64,000 bases of DNA from Delphinus delphis (GCF_949987515.2 NC_082684.1:155520856-155584855), one strand, 5' to 3'; shown: positions 1 through 12,229, numbered from the stretch's first letter. Translations and numbers: made by a program. The notes: generated from the sequence alone by a model not told the origin.

Positions 1-1257
1 AATTTAGTTTCTGCTAGAGGTTGGGAGAAAATTACTGATTTGTTATTCTGGGGTATAGGCATAATATTCTTAAATATGTATGTCTTCTTGAACTGTAAGA
101 TTTCAGAAATACCATTTTTATTTTTCCATAACTTCTCCAGGGTTTGTTTGGATTAATTCTAAATGGCCTATTGAAAATGGGTAAAATGATTGCTTTGGTT
201 AGTGGCCTAAATATACCCATGCTCTTTCGTACATATAGGTTGCATTGCTGGGGGAAAAAAAAAATCTCATTTAGCAGTCGGTGTCTGCTTAGGGTGGAAA
301 AGGCCTTTTGTCACTTTAAGTGAATTCCATTAATGATCTAGTCATGGTGGGTTGGTTGAAGGCAGGAATGATGTTTATGTGCAAGTTCAGCTCTCCTTGA
401 TCAATTGTAGATATAGGAATGAAAGAGACAAACTTAGGAACTATCAAATCAGTGAACTGAATGATAGGTTCTCTAATCCTGCATGTCATACCTGGCCCAT
501 AGTTGGCTTTCCCTTGAATTATGACAAAGATATACCACATTCTCAGGAAAGAATTTGATTCCTATTTAAAAACAATTACCTAAACACACGTTTGTCTAAA
601 CATTCCCTTTAAAATGGGCTCCTGGGTTAGTTTACCTGTTGGTAGAAGCACATAGACCACCTAGGAAGTTCTTTCACTAGGACCTGACTCATGATGCTTA
701 TAATGGAGACCCTGTACATTTTCCAGTAATACAAAGAGCATGTAGCATTTTTACAGCAAAATTATATTTCTGTCATCACTTAATTCAGAAAAAAAATTGC
801 TTTCAAATGAAGGAATACTGCTATCTCCTTAAAGCAATCTGAAAAATTGCATTGAAGTCATTTTTGTTCTTTTTAATCCTACGGTCTTAGCTAGTAGTTG
901 CAGTAAAAAAATTTTTTCTGTTTTAAGGAAGATGGCTCATAAAAATTGCTGTTTCTAAAGAGATATGTCTTTGTATGTGTTTCTCATAACACTATGTTAT
1001 ATGTCTGTGTTATAAATTCATCCAGAATTTATATAAAATAGTGACACTTAAAGAGGGTCAATGTCCTGGATTTCTTTTCCCTAAAGCTCTCTGTGTCTGT
1101 TTCTTTCTCTTTGTCTCTGTCTCTATCTCTATCCCTCTCTCTCTTTTTCTCTCATTTTAAAGACCAAAAGTTATAAATAAAATTAAGGCTAAAATAAATC
1201 AGGTTATTAGCAGTTTTTTTAAAGGAGAGAATGTCAACAACTAGCTGCATTCTTTGT
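1..1257. other. Unassigned AT-rich flank with a CT tract
   Basis: No coding region or recognisable repeat family was seen apart from a pyrimidine-rich CT/TCT tract at about 1081-1155. The two overlapping short frames near 316-558 are on opposite strands, have no recognisable domain and look like chance. The stretch ends at the left target-site duplication of the L1 that follows. Confidence 0.6.
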
Positions 1258-1273
1258 AAAAGATGAATGAACA
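1258..1273. repeat. Left target-site duplication of the full-length L1
   Basis: This 16-bp stretch begins AAAAGATGAA and ends GAACA. It matches 7575-7593, directly after the L1 poly(A), apart from about three extra bases in the right copy. Position, A-rich start and length fit L1 target-primed reverse transcription. The mismatch is consistent with age. Confidence 0.75.
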
Positions 1274-2132
1274 GGAAGATCTTCAAGATGGCGGAGGAGT
1301 AAGACGTGGAGATCACCATCCTCCCCACAAATACATCAGAAATACATCTTCATGCGGAGTAACACATACAGAACACCTACTGAACGCTGGCAGAAGACCT
1401 CAGAATTCCCAAAAGATATATATATTTTTTGCTTTTTCTCTTTTTGTGAGTGTGTATGTGTGTGCTTCTTTGTGTGATTTTGTCTGTATAGCTTTGCTTT
1501 TACCATTTGTCCTAGGGTTCTGTCTGTCCATTTTTTTAAAATTACTTTTTAATTTTTTATTTTTAATAATGTATTTTCTCTTCTAAAAACTTCATTTTAT
1601 ATTTTTCTTCCTTTCTTTTTTTCTCCCTTTTCTTCTGAGCCATGTGGCTGACAGGATCTTGGTGCTCCAGCCGGGTGTCAGGCCTGTGCCTCTGAGGAGG
1701 GAGAACCAAGTTCAGGACACTGGTCCACCAGAGACAGACCTCCTGGCTCCACATAGTGAGAGTTCTCCCTGAGATCTCCATCTCAATGCTAAGACCCAGC
1801 TCCATTCAACGACCAGCAAGCTACAGTGCTGGACACCCTATGCCAAACAACTAGCAAGACAAGAACACAACCCCACCCATCAGCAGAGGGGCTGCCTAAA
1901 ATCATAATACGGTCATAGGCACCCCAAAACACACCACCAGATGCAGTCCTGCCCACCAGAAAGACAAAATCCAGCCTCAGCCACCAGAACACAGGCAACA
2001 GTCCCCTTCACCAGGAAGCCTACACAACCCACTGAACCAAACTTAGCCACTGGGGGCAGACACTAAAAACAATGGGAAATACGAACCTGCAGCCTGTGAA
2101 AAGGAGACCCCAAACACAGTAAGGTAAGCAAA
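1274..2132 (+). promoter_or_regulatory. L1 5' UTR and internal promoter region
   Basis: The region starts with a GATGGCGG-type motif. In L1 elements this part of the 5' UTR carries the internal RNA polymerase II promoter and often a YY1-like site (family knowledge, not tested here). It includes a pyrimidine-rich stretch near 1410-1640 and a CA-rich stretch near 1800-2060. Short frames inside it, such as 1263-1586, have no known domain and are not called as genes. Truncated L1 copies normally lack this region, so its presence shows near-complete reverse transcription. Confidence 0.75.
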
Positions 2133-2990
2133 ATGAGAAGACAGAGAAACATATAGCAGATGAAGGAGCAAGGTAAAAACCCATCAGATGAAACAAATGA
2201 AGAGGAAATAGGCAGTCTACCCAAAAAAGAATTCAGAGTAATGATAGTAAAGATGATCCAAAACCTTGGAAATAGAATGAAGAAAATACAAGACATTTAA
2301 CATGGACCTAGAAGAACTAAAGAGCGAACAAACAATGATGAACAACAAAATAAATGAAAGTAAAAATTCTCTAGAAGGAATCAATAGCACAATAACTGAG
2401 GCAGAAGAACGGATAAGCGACCTGGAAGATAAAATAGTGGAAATAACTACTACAGAGCAGAATAAAGAAATAAGAATGAAAAGAATTGAGGACGGTCTCA
2501 GAGACCTCTGGGACAACAGTAAATGCACCAACATTCAAATTATAGGGGTCCCAGAAGAAGAATAGAAAAAAAGTGACTGAGAAAATATTTGAAGACATTA
2601 TAGTTGAAAACTTCCCTAATATGGGAAAGGAAATAGTCAATCAAGTCCAGGAAGCACAGAGAGTCCCATACAGGATAAATCCAAGGAGAAACATGCCAAA
2701 ACACATATTAATCAAACTATCAAAAATTAAATACAAAGAAAAAATATTAAAAGCAGCAAGGGAAAAACAACAAATAACATACAAGGGAATCCCCATAAGG
2801 TTAACAGCTGATCTTTCAGCAGAAACTCTACAAGCCAGAAGGGAGTGGCAGGACATATTTAAAGCGATGAAAGGGAAGAACCTACAACCAAGATTACTCT
2901 ACCCAGCAAAGATCTCATTCAGATTCGATGGAGAAATTAAAAATTTACAGACAAGCGAAAGCTAAGAGAATTCAGCACCACCAGACCAGC
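2133..2990 (+). pseudogene. L1 ORF1 (RNA-binding chaperone protein) pseudogene
   Basis: Family role: a trimeric RNA-binding protein that coats L1 RNA in the cytoplasmic ribonucleoprotein. The likely start is the ATG at 2133, but the eighth codon is TAG (2154-2156). Frames then change near 2290, near 2565 and near 2950, each explained by one- or two-base losses relative to the family. The piece at 2302-2565 encodes the coiled-coil and start of the RRM (EEISDLEDK-like heptads). The piece at 2573-2965 encodes the rest of the RRM and the C-terminal domain, including a conserved YKGIPIRLTADLSAETLQAR stretch. Domain order is intact, but the reading frame is broken in at least four places. Confidence 0.93.
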
Positions 2991-3087
2991 TTTACAACAA
3001 ATGCTAAAGGTACTTCTCTAGGCAGGAAATACAAGAGAAGGAAAAGATCTAAATGCTCTCAATAACAAACCCAAAACAATTAAGAAA

Positions 3088-6000
3088 ATGGTAATAGGAA
3101 CATACATATCTATAATTACCTTAAATGTAAATGGATTAAATGCTCCAACCAAAAGACATAGACTGGCTGAATGGATATAAAAACAAGACCCGTATATATG
3201 CTGTCTACAAGACACCCACTTCAGACCTAGGGACACATACAGACTGACAGTGAGGGGATGGAAAAAGCTATTCCATGCAAATGGAAATCAAAAGAAAACT
3301 GGAGTAGCAATTCTCGTATCAGATAAAACAGACTTTAAGATAAAGAATGTTACAAGAGACAAGGAAGGACACTACATAATGATCAAGGGATCAAGCCCAG
3401 AATAAGATATAACAATTGTAAATATTTATGCACACAACATAGGAGCACCTCAATACATAAGGCAAATGTTAACAGCCATAAAAGGGGAAATCGACAGTAA
3501 CACAATCATAGTAGGACTTTAACACCCCATTTTCACCAATGAACAGATCATCCAAAATGAAAATAAATAAGGAAACACAAGCTTTAAATGATACATTAAA
3601 CAAGATGGACTTAATTGATATTTATAGGACATTCCATCCAAAAACAACAGAATACACTTTCTTCTCAAGTGCTCATGGAACATTCTCCAGGATAGATCAT
3701 ACCTTGGGTCACAAATCAAGCCTTGGTAAATTTAAGAAAACTGAAATCGTACCAAGTATCTTTTCCAACCACAATGCTATGAGACTAGATATCAATTACA
3801 GGAAAAAATCTGGAAGAAATACAAACACATGGAGGCTAAACAATATACTACTAAATAACCAAGAGATCACTGAAGAAATCAAAAAATACCTGGAAACAAA
3901 TGACAATGAAAACACGATGACCCAAAACCTATGGGATGCAGCAAAAGCAGTTCCAAGAGGGAAGTTTATAGCAATACAGTCCTACCTCAAGAACAAGAAA
4001 CATCTCAAATAAACAACCTAACCTTACACCTAAAGCAATTAGAGAATGAAGAACAAAAAAACCCCAAAGTTAGCAGAAGGAAAGAAATCATAAAGATCAG
4101 ATCAGAAATAAATGAAAACAAAATGAAGGAAACGATAGCAAGATCAATAAAACTAAAAGCTGGTTCTTTGAGAAGATAAACAAAATTGATAAAGCATCAG
4201 ACAGACTCATCAAGAAAAAAAGGGAGAAGATTCAAATCAATAGAATTAGAAATAAAAAAGAAGTAACAACTGACACTGCAGAAATACAAAGGATCATGAG
4301 AGATTACTACAAGTATCTATATGCAAAAAAAGGGGACAACCTGGAAGAAAAGGGCAAATTCTTAGAAAAGCACAATCTTCCGAGACTGAACCAGGACGAA
4401 ATAGAAAATATAAACAGACCAATCACAAGCACTGAAATTGATACTGTGATTAAAAATCTTCCAACAATCAGAAGCCCAGGACCACATGGCTTCACAGGTG
4501 AATTCTATCACACATTTAGAGAAGAGCTAATACCTATGCTTCTCAAACTCTTTCAAAATATATATACACTACCAAACGTAAGGTAGATAGCTAGTGGGAA
4601 GCAGCCGCATAGCACAGGGAGATCAGCTCAGTGCTTTGTGACCGCCTGGAGGGGTGGGATAGGGAGGGTGGGAGGGAGGGAGACGCAAGCGGGAAGAGAG
4701 ATGGGAACATATGTATATATATAACTGATTCATTTTGTTGTGAAGCTGAAACTAACATACCATTGTAAAGCAATTATACTCCAATAAAGATGTTTAAAAA
4801 AAAAAAACAAAAACTATCACAACATCTAGTCCCTCAACTGTTTTTTACTATTTCCATTATTACATTGTTTCAAATAAAAAAAAAAAATATAGCAGAGGGA
4901 GGAACACTCCCAAACTCATTCTATAAGGCCACCATCACCCTGATATCAAAACCAGACAAAGATGTCACAAAGAAAGAAAGCTACAGGTCAATATCATGGA
5001 TGAACATAGATGCAAAAATCCTCAACAAAATAGTAGCAAGCAGAATCCAACAGCACATTAAAAGGATCATACAGCATAATCAAGTGGGGTTTATCCCAGG
5101 AATGCAAGGATTCTTCAATATACACAAATCAGTCAATGTGATACACCATATTAAAAAACTGAAGGATAAAAACTATATGATCATCTCAATAGATGCAGAA
5201 AAAGCTTTTGACAAAATTCAACACCCATTTATGATAAAAACCCTCCAGAAAGCGGTCATAGAGGGAACCTACCTCAACACAATAAAGGCCATATATGACA
5301 AACCCACAGCCAACATCGTTCTCAATGGTGAAATACTGAAACAATTCCCACTAAGATCAGGAAAAAGGCAAGGTTGCCCACTCTCACCACTATTATTCCG
5401 CACAGTTTTGTAAGTTTTAGCTGCAGTAATCAGAGAAGAAAAAGAAATAAGAGGAAACTAAATCAGAAAAGAAGAAGTAAAGCTATTACTGTTTCCAGAT
5501 AACATGATACTATATAAAGAGTATCTTAAACACTCTACCAGAAAACTACTAGAGGTAATCAATGAATTTGGTAAAGTAGCAGGATACAAAATTAATGCAC
5601 AGAAATCTCTTGCATTCCTATACACTAATGATGAAAAATCTGAAACAGAAATTAAGGAAACACTGCCATTTACCATTGGAACAAGAAGAACAAAATACCT
5701 AGGAATAAACTTACCTAAGGAAACAAAAGACCTGTATGCACAAAACTGTAAGACACTGATGAAAGAAATTAAAGATGATACAAACAGATGGAAAGATATA
5801 TCATGTTCTTGGATTGGAAGAATCAACATTGTGAAAATGACTATACAACCCAAAGCAACCTACAGATTTAATGCAATCCCTATCAAACTACCAATGGCAT
5901 TTTTCACAGAACTAGAACAAAATATTTCACAGTTTGTATGGAAACACAAATGATCCCAAATAGCCAAAGCAATCTTGAGAAAGAAAAATGGAGCTGGAGG

Positions 6001-7115
6001 AGTCAGGCTCCTGGATTTCAGACTATACTACAAAGCTATAGTAATCAAGACTGTACGGTACTGGCACAAAAACAGAAATACAGATCATTGGAACAGGATA
6101 GAAAGCCCAGAGGTAAACCCACGCACATATGGTCACCTTATCTTTGATAAAGGAAACAAGAATATACAATGGAGAAAAGACAGCCTCTTCAATAAGTGGT
6201 GCTGGGAGAACTGGACAGCTACATGTAAAAGAATGAAATTAGAGCACTCCCTAACACCATACACAAAAATAATCTCAAAATGGACTAAAGACCTAAATGT
6301 AAGGCCAGGTACTATAAAACTCTTAGAGGAAAACATAGGCAGAACACTCTGTGACACAAATCACACCAAGATCCTTTTTGACCCACCTCCTAGAAAAATG
6401 GAAATAAAAACAAAAATAAACAAATGGGACCTAATGATACTTAAAAGATTTTGCACAGCAAACCATAAAGAAGACGAAAAGACAACCCTCAGAATGGGAG
6501 AAAATATTTGCAAACAAAACAACTGACAAAGGATTAATCTCCAAAATATACAAGCAGCTCATGCAGCTCAATATCAAAAAAACAAACAACCCTATCCAAA
6601 AATGGGCAGAAGACCTAAACAGACATTTCTCCAGAGAATATATACAGATTGCCAACAAACACATGGAAGAATGCTCAACATCACTAATCATTAGAGAAAT
6701 GCAAATCAAAACTACAATGAGGCATCAGCTCACCCCAGTCAGAATGGCCATGATCAAAAAATCTACAAACAATAAATGCTGGAGAGGGTGTGGAGGAAAG
6801 CGAACCCTCTTGCAGTGTTGGTGGGAATGTAAATTGATACAGCCACTATGGAGAACAGTATGGAGTTTCGTTAAAAAACTAAAAATAGAACTACCATACG
6901 ACCCAGCAACCCCACTACCGGGCATATACACCGAGAAAACCATAATTCAAAAAGAGTCATGTACCACAATGTTCATTGCAGCTCTATTTACAGTAGCGAG
7001 GATATGGAAGCAACCTAAGTGTTCATGGACAGATGAATGGATAAAGAAGGTGTGGCACATATATACAATGGAATATTACTCAGCCATAAAAAAAACAAAA
7101 TTGATTTATTTGTAA
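3088..7115 (+). pseudogene. L1 ORF2 (endonuclease and reverse transcriptase) pseudogene, interrupted by a nested L1
   Basis: Family role: nicks target DNA and copies L1 RNA at the nick. The endonuclease starts at 3088 (TLNVNGLNAP) and has the ETH-type site as QDTH (Asp codon 3211-3213), stops near 3178 and 3402, a two-base loss near 3515 that destroys the GDFN-type motif, and SNH in place of SDH (3764-3772). The frame changes again near 4010 and 4200. The RT domain spans about 4890-5950 with [12 protein letters not shown] and GCPLSPLLF intact. The YADD-type catalytic motif reads FPDN (5492-5503). In-frame stops lie at 5411, 5459 and 5951, with a frameshift near 6526. The C-terminal cysteine motif at about 6777-6830 keeps its cysteines, but the expected His is Gln (6813-6815). 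A 321-bp L1 interrupts it at 4563-4883. It cannot encode a working enzyme. Confidence 0.95.
4563..4883 (+). mobile_element. 5'-truncated L1 nested inside the ORF2 pseudogene, with a short extra 3' flank
   Basis: The host ORF2 is interrupted after LFQN-type codons by an L1 3' UTR (ACTACCAAACG onward, AATAAA at about 4783-4788, poly(A) to about 4807). About 65 bp of non-L1 sequence and a second A-run (4876-4887) follow before ORF2 resumes with the IAEGGTLPN codons. AAAATATA flanks both sides (4555-4562 and 4884-4891), and removing the insert restores the expected ORF2 sequence. The truncated L1 resembles the host's own 3' UTR at 7340-7570, so the family was still active after the host element had landed. 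The non-L1 part is probably a 3' transduction, but no separate polyadenylation signal lies at normal spacing before the second A-run. Confidence 0.92.
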
Positions 7116-7574
7116 TGAGGTGGATGGACCCAGAGTCTGTCCTACAGAGTGAAGTAAGTCAGAAAGAGAAAAATAAATACCGTATGCTAACACATATATA
7201 TGGAATCTAAAAAAAAAACCAAATGGTTCTGAAGTACCTAAGGCCAGGACAGGAATAAAGACGCAGACATACAGAATGGACTTGAGGACACAGGGAGGGG
7301 GAAGGGTAAGCTGGGACGAAGTGAGAGAGTGGCATGGACATATATACACTACCAAATGTATAACAGAAAGCTAGTGGGAAGCAGCCACATAACAGAGGGA
7401 GATCAGCTCAGTGCTTTGTGACCACCTAGAGGGGTGGGATAGGGAGGGTGGGTGGGAGACACAAGAAGGAGGAGATACGCGGATATATGTATATGTATAG
7501 CTGATTCACTTTGTTATACAGCAGAAACTAACACACCATTGTAAAGCAATTATACTCCAATAAAGATGTTAAAA
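7116..7574 (+). repeat. L1 3' UTR and polyadenylation region
   Basis: The end of ORF2 is frameshifted here, so the remaining C-terminal codons (SVLQSEVSQKEKNKY-like, 7138-7185) lie in another frame. A purine-rich, G-rich stretch (7280-7330 and 7420-7475) follows, as is usual in L1 3' UTRs, then GTAAAGCAATTATACTCC, AATAAA at 7559-7564 and a short A tail. Confidence 0.9.
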
Positions 7575-7593
7575 AAAAGATGAAATAGGAACA
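7575..7593. repeat. Right target-site duplication of the full-length L1
   Basis: This stretch begins AAAAGATGAA, like the left copy at 1258, and directly follows the L1 poly(A). Its presence shows that the 6.3-kb element entered as one retrotransposition event. Confidence 0.75.
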
Positions 7594-7734
7594 AAATGCT
7601 TAATAAATAAAATTTTTAATAAATAATAATTCATTTTATTCTGTAATATTTAAAAGGCAGTTTTAGTCTTCATAGAATTTAGTATTGTTTATTATCCTAC
7701 TCCAGTAAGATACAGAGTGATCATCTTAATGATT

Positions 7735-7870
7735 TAAGGGAATTAGAGATCGTCTAGCCTAACCCCTTAATTTTATTGAGGGGAAAGACCCCAAAGTTGT
7801 TGTTTCCCCAGTGTGACCTGGCCACTTTATAACAGAGCCAATACGGAGGCCCGTTACTCCTGGCATCCTA
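7735..7870 (-). repeat. Degraded MIR-type SINE
   Basis: The order of short matches (ATCGTCTAGCCTAACCCC, then a GAGGGGAAAGACCCC segment, then GTGACCTGGCCAC) is that of a minus-strand MIR core. It is strongly diverged, as expected for a repeat that predates placental mammals. Confidence 0.5.
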
Positions 7871-7957
7871 TTTACAATTTCTGGGTGTGTTATTGGTCTA
7901 CCTACTCTTCTATTTAAAGAATTCTATGGCTTTGTTATATCATTTTTATTATTATTA

Positions 7958-8162
7958 TTTTTTTTTTTTGCGGTACGCGGGCCTTTCACTGTTATGGCCT
8001 CTCCCGTTGCGGAGCACAGGCTCCGGACGCGCAGGCTCAGCGGCCATGGCTCATGGGCCCAGCCGCTCCGCGGCATGCGGGATCTTCCCGGACCGGGGCA
8101 CGAACACGTGTCCCCTGCATCGGCAGGTGGACTCTCAACCACTGTGCCACCAGGAAAGCCCC
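7958..8162 (-). mobile_element. CHR-type tRNA-derived SINE, full form
   Basis: On the minus strand it reads GGGGCTTTCCTGGTGGCACA, a B-box like TTCGTGCCCCG, the GC-rich body and a tail ending GCGTACCGC before an A-run (poly(T) on the plus strand, 7958-7970). GC-rich sequence stands out against the AT-rich background. This is the form abundant in cetaceans. No convincing target-site duplication was found. Short open frames on both strands here are products of the SINE, not genes. Confidence 0.93.
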
Positions 8163-11100
8163 TGCCCTTTTTTCTTGAATTATTTTAATTTATAAAAGTC
8201 TCACCATTTAGTTATTTGGACGCATCTTTATTCACAAATGCCTGGCCCTGAAGAATTATGGTGTAAAACAGCTGACTTCAGAGACGGCAGGCAGACTCTC
8301 TGCCATATTTTGGATAATCTTCTCTAGCCCTTTAACTATTAAGTTTGCATTATTGAGTTTGCTGGGGAAAAGTACATTCAAGTAGAAAAATCTGACTTCT
8401 GTCCGGATTTCATATAAAATTTCTCTTTTCCTAACTGCTCTTGAAGCACCATGATATTTTTGATTAAGTTTCTTAATTTTCAGTCAATAAATTCATCACT
8501 GGGCAATTTATAAAGTTATTACTTCTTCAGGTGACTGAACTTTAGGACACAGATGCACTATTGTTCTGGCCAAGGTAATTGTTTGAAAAGCTGGGGAAGA
8601 CATTTGCAGATGAGTACATTTTGGGAAACTCTGTGTAACATGCAAGTGTAAATAAGCTTCCTATGCATGACTCACTGCCATATCTTTGCAGACAGACCGA
8701 GGAGAGGAAATAAAAACTCTGCATTTTGGTAATTCTTTTCTTGCAGAACAACTTGTTAATACACAGAAAGGCATTTCAAATTTCGATTTAAATGGGAATA
8801 GGTGAAATCAAATGAATAATTGGAGTGCCATGTTCACATATTAACGGGTATAGACTCTTTGATACTTTACAAAATAGTTCCTAGCATTTTAAGCTGGTGA
8901 AGCCAAAGCTACTAGCCTGTCAGACAGGTAAGTGCTATTAAGTTGAAGTGACTAGAGCATAAACTGAGGTTGAAAAGGCTTAAGCTTTGATTGACAGACA
9001 CATTTATCATGATGCTGGTCAAAGATAATGAATCAATCAACTCTGTTTGATTAAATCACATCCACATCTTACTTCTTGTGCAAATGAAGGAGTGATTTCT
9101 TTGTAGTTATCCTTTAATTCTCACACAGGGATGTGTAATTCATGTCATTCATAGACTTAATCTGAAATTTTTTAAAGTTTCCTTTTTTTTTCAGGACTGC
9201 ATATTCCTAATTTTAAAACGTTGGAGTGCTAAATGAAACATGTTCTGTCCTCCATTATTTAGTTTGCTAGACAAAATTGTAGAATGTAAAGTACATATGT
9301 TTAGTGCTTTTAACTTTAGTTGCTTCCATCATAGGTATTAATTCATATACAGTGCAGGTAAAATTTCACCAAAGAGTATGAAAAATATTTCAATATTCAA
9401 GGCCCACTTGTTTAAGGCAATATTTAATTCATGCTGTTTACCAAATTGCATGACATCGGCTAATTATCAAACACTACATAATTAAGTGCAAGGTAATTTA
9501 AAAAGAAGAGCAAACATAAGAAACATACATTTCCTACCGTTGCACCTCTATAATGTATTGAAGCTAATGCACTGAAAGGAGCTATATTTCTGTATCTATT
9601 GAACGCGATTGTGGGAAAACGTCCTGCCTTTTCTCTTTAAAGTGGAAGACAAATTTAAAGAGATGCCAATCCAGAAGATCACATTCTGTCTTTGAAGAAA
9701 AAAATGTTGATGAGCCTTGCTTGCTTCCACAATTCAAAGAACTGAATGTGTAGAACAGAAGTGAGAAGGAGGTTGCATATCTAGGAAGACAGCACCTGCA
9801 AGTCTAAGTAATCGGAGTTTGAGTCTTGTAATATTTAAATATTTTTCAAATATTGTCTTCACAGAACTATTTCACTCAGTCATTGCAAAAGGTCTTGAAA
9901 TTAATTACTATGGGATTCTGTTCCCAGATGGACTCAGCTGAAACCTGCAGGTGTATAGCTCGGCAAAGATCATACTCTCTCCCTTTTTTTCCTCCATTCC
10001 TGTTATTTGAGTCACCAATTTGAAATGCACCATTACCACCAAATAACTATTTAGCAGTATACAATCACACAATTGTGTGAAGAGACAAACATAATGAAGG
10101 ACACTAGGGAAATAGGATCCTTTATCCAGGGCACCTATCCGGCACTGGAATGATTGAGAGTTCTGTAGCTTTCGTAACAGAGTATCCTCTCAACAATTAC
10201 CTTCAGCTAATGGTATGTTAACCTGAACAGGAAATCAAGTCTTGGGATGAATAGATCCATTGGTCCAAGTGACAAGAGAGCCCAGCACAGTTTTCAAATT
10301 GTTTCAAAAGAGCCAATGTTCTCATTACATAATTATAGTTCAACTAAATTAAGGAATATTGATACCCTCTTCTGATTTTACATTATTGCCTTTTCACTTC
10401 AGTATTAATGATGTATCTTATTGCTTGCATAGGTAAAGTTAGGTATCTAGCATTTATTGTCTCATTCTAACACCCTGCTGTTTCCTGGCTCACATCGTGT
10501 TTGTAAGCGAATATAAAATTAGGGTGACCATTTATAAAATATTGCTGTATAAAAATTATTTTAAAATTTGAAATCATTTTCTGTGAATGCTTCTAGAAGC
10601 AATATTTTAGCTGAATCCTAAAAGGGACTCAAGAAGATAGCAATGCTAAGTAACGAAGGTCAAGGACTCAAGGAATTCATATTTAAGATACGATTTTTCC
10701 CTTAATTAGTGTTGAACCACATTTAGCCTTCAGAAGGAGGTTCTTTATTGTCTGTTCAAGTGAGAGAATTGCCCCTTTCTTTAGATCAGTAGTTCAAGTC
10801 TTCTGCTAGCCTTGCCACCAGTGAGTGCACTGCTATACTTTGTAAAATGAAATGGGAAAGCTGGACTGCATGACCCAGAGAACCCTCACAGCACTTTCCT
10901 AATAAATTTAGGAAGGTCAAATTTGACAAGCCATGAGAAACAGTCATTCCTAGAACTCCCCTGTTTCAAAACACAATTCATAAGACAACTGAAAAACAAC
11001 TCTTTCAGAAATTAGAATTCAGAAGGCTTCTTCAATTCTAGTAGAAATATTTTGAGGAAAATTTGTAAGTTGTTTTGAGGTGTGCTGTTTTATTATTTTT

Positions 11101-11300
11101 CCCCAGTCACTTGGCCTTTCATGTAGGAGTACAACTAACTCAAGGGCAGACATGTGAGGTGAGATATACAGTATAAGGAAGAGTGAAAACGTCATGAAAT
11201 CTACAAAGGGAGCAATTCAGGGTCAAGTTATAGGCAATGAGTTGGCTATATACATTTTATTGGAAGAATTTCACAATACTAAATATAATTTCCTAAAACC
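8163..11300. other. Unassigned intergenic DNA
   Basis: No repeat family was recognised with confidence and no coding signal was seen. Stop codons are frequent in all frames. The only frame of note (8542-8751, minus) has no recognisable domain. Confidence 0.55.
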
Positions 11301-11309
11301 TTCTAAAAT

Positions 11310-11580
11310 CCCACATATCCATTAATAAAACAGATAACAAAATTTTATATATCCATTCTATGCAATGCCATTGCAGCTATTAAAAAGAAGTGAGTTAGAT
11401 CAATGTGCACCAAAATATATTCATAAGGTATTAAGAAAAACGAATTGTGATACACTACATAAATCGTGACCCATTAAAAAAAAATAAACTCTAGATATGT
11501 ATGTTTGTATACGTTTACTCAAGCCTAGGAAAAGATTTGGGAGATTAGAAACAGACTTTTAATCTTGGTATTTCACTGGC
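11310..11580 (+). repeat. Old L1 3'-end fragment
   Basis: The order CCATTCTATGCAATGCCATTGCAGCTATTAAAAAGAAG, a TTAGATCAATGTG-type segment and an A-rich end resembles the terminal ORF2/3' UTR of ancient L1M families. It is strongly diverged. Confidence 0.5.
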
Positions 11581-12229
11581 TATGCCAAACATGGGTTTCA
11601 GCATTTTGAAAAGTAATTATTTTAAAGCAGAATTTTAAAAAACTGTCAAAATTTTAAATTTTCTTTGAAACATTTATGTGAAAATGTTTTCTTGAGAGAC
11701 CACATCTTATTTTTAAGGGCTTAATTCAGTCTGACTGCAGGTTTCTTAACTTCCATAGGATTGTTTCTCCATCTATGTAATGGAATAATAACATCTAACT
11801 CAGATGCTTGATGTAGCTATTTACTAACATTATCTAGGATTTCCAGCCAATATACGAGAGTAAATTCATGAGTTGATGTGCTTGTTTATACTCTAAATAC
11901 CTAGTGATTGTAGTTAAAATATTTTTTAAAAAGAAATAATAAATGTCATAACCAGGTGATTGAAAAGTTAAATATTTCTCTGGACTATAAGTGGAACTGA
12001 AGTACAAAATTCATTATTCTGGTGTACTGTACTACTTCTAGGTACCACTCCCATGGGGTGATGAAAACTAAGAGGACTCTATAAGAGAAAGAGGACAGGT
12101 GCTAGTTTCTCGGTTTAAAGTTGGATGTTGAGGGCTGCTACCTGCTTGAAGGAAGCTGAAAAATATTGCTGCCAGCTTATACAGATAATGTGGGTTAGAG
12201 GTCTAGGAAGACAGAAGAGCACAAATACA

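Larger units (their letters stand above)
1274..7574 (+). mobile_element. Full-length but inactive L1 (LINE-1) retrotransposon, plus strand
   Basis: The element runs in the canonical order: a 5' UTR opening with AAGATGGCGGAGGA, ORF1, ORF2 with endonuclease, reverse transcriptase and cysteine-rich C terminus, a purine-rich 3' UTR, AATAAA at 7559-7564 and a short poly(A). Imperfect target-site duplications at 1258-1273 and 7575-7593 delimit about 6.3 kb, or about 6.0 kb once the later nested insertion is removed. The 3' UTR closely resembles the truncated copies at 4563 and 49986, so all belong to one lineage-specific family, probably cetacean. Both ORFs carry frameshifts, stops and substituted catalytic residues, so the copy cannot move by itself. 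Confidence 0.96.

Noticed and set aside
4790..5413. 207-codon frame as a possible intact gene
   Set aside because: It starts in the A-tail of a nested L1 and continues into the reverse-transcriptase part of a dead L1 ORF2.
5458..5853. 131-codon minus-strand frame
   Set aside because: It is the antisense shadow of L1 ORF2.
7924..8195. Overlapping open frames on both strands near 7.9-8.2 kb, with similar ones at 20.3-20.7 kb and 62.0-62.4 kb
   Set aside because: All three sets lie in CHR SINE copies. The proteins are near-identical because the repeat is, and none has a known domain.
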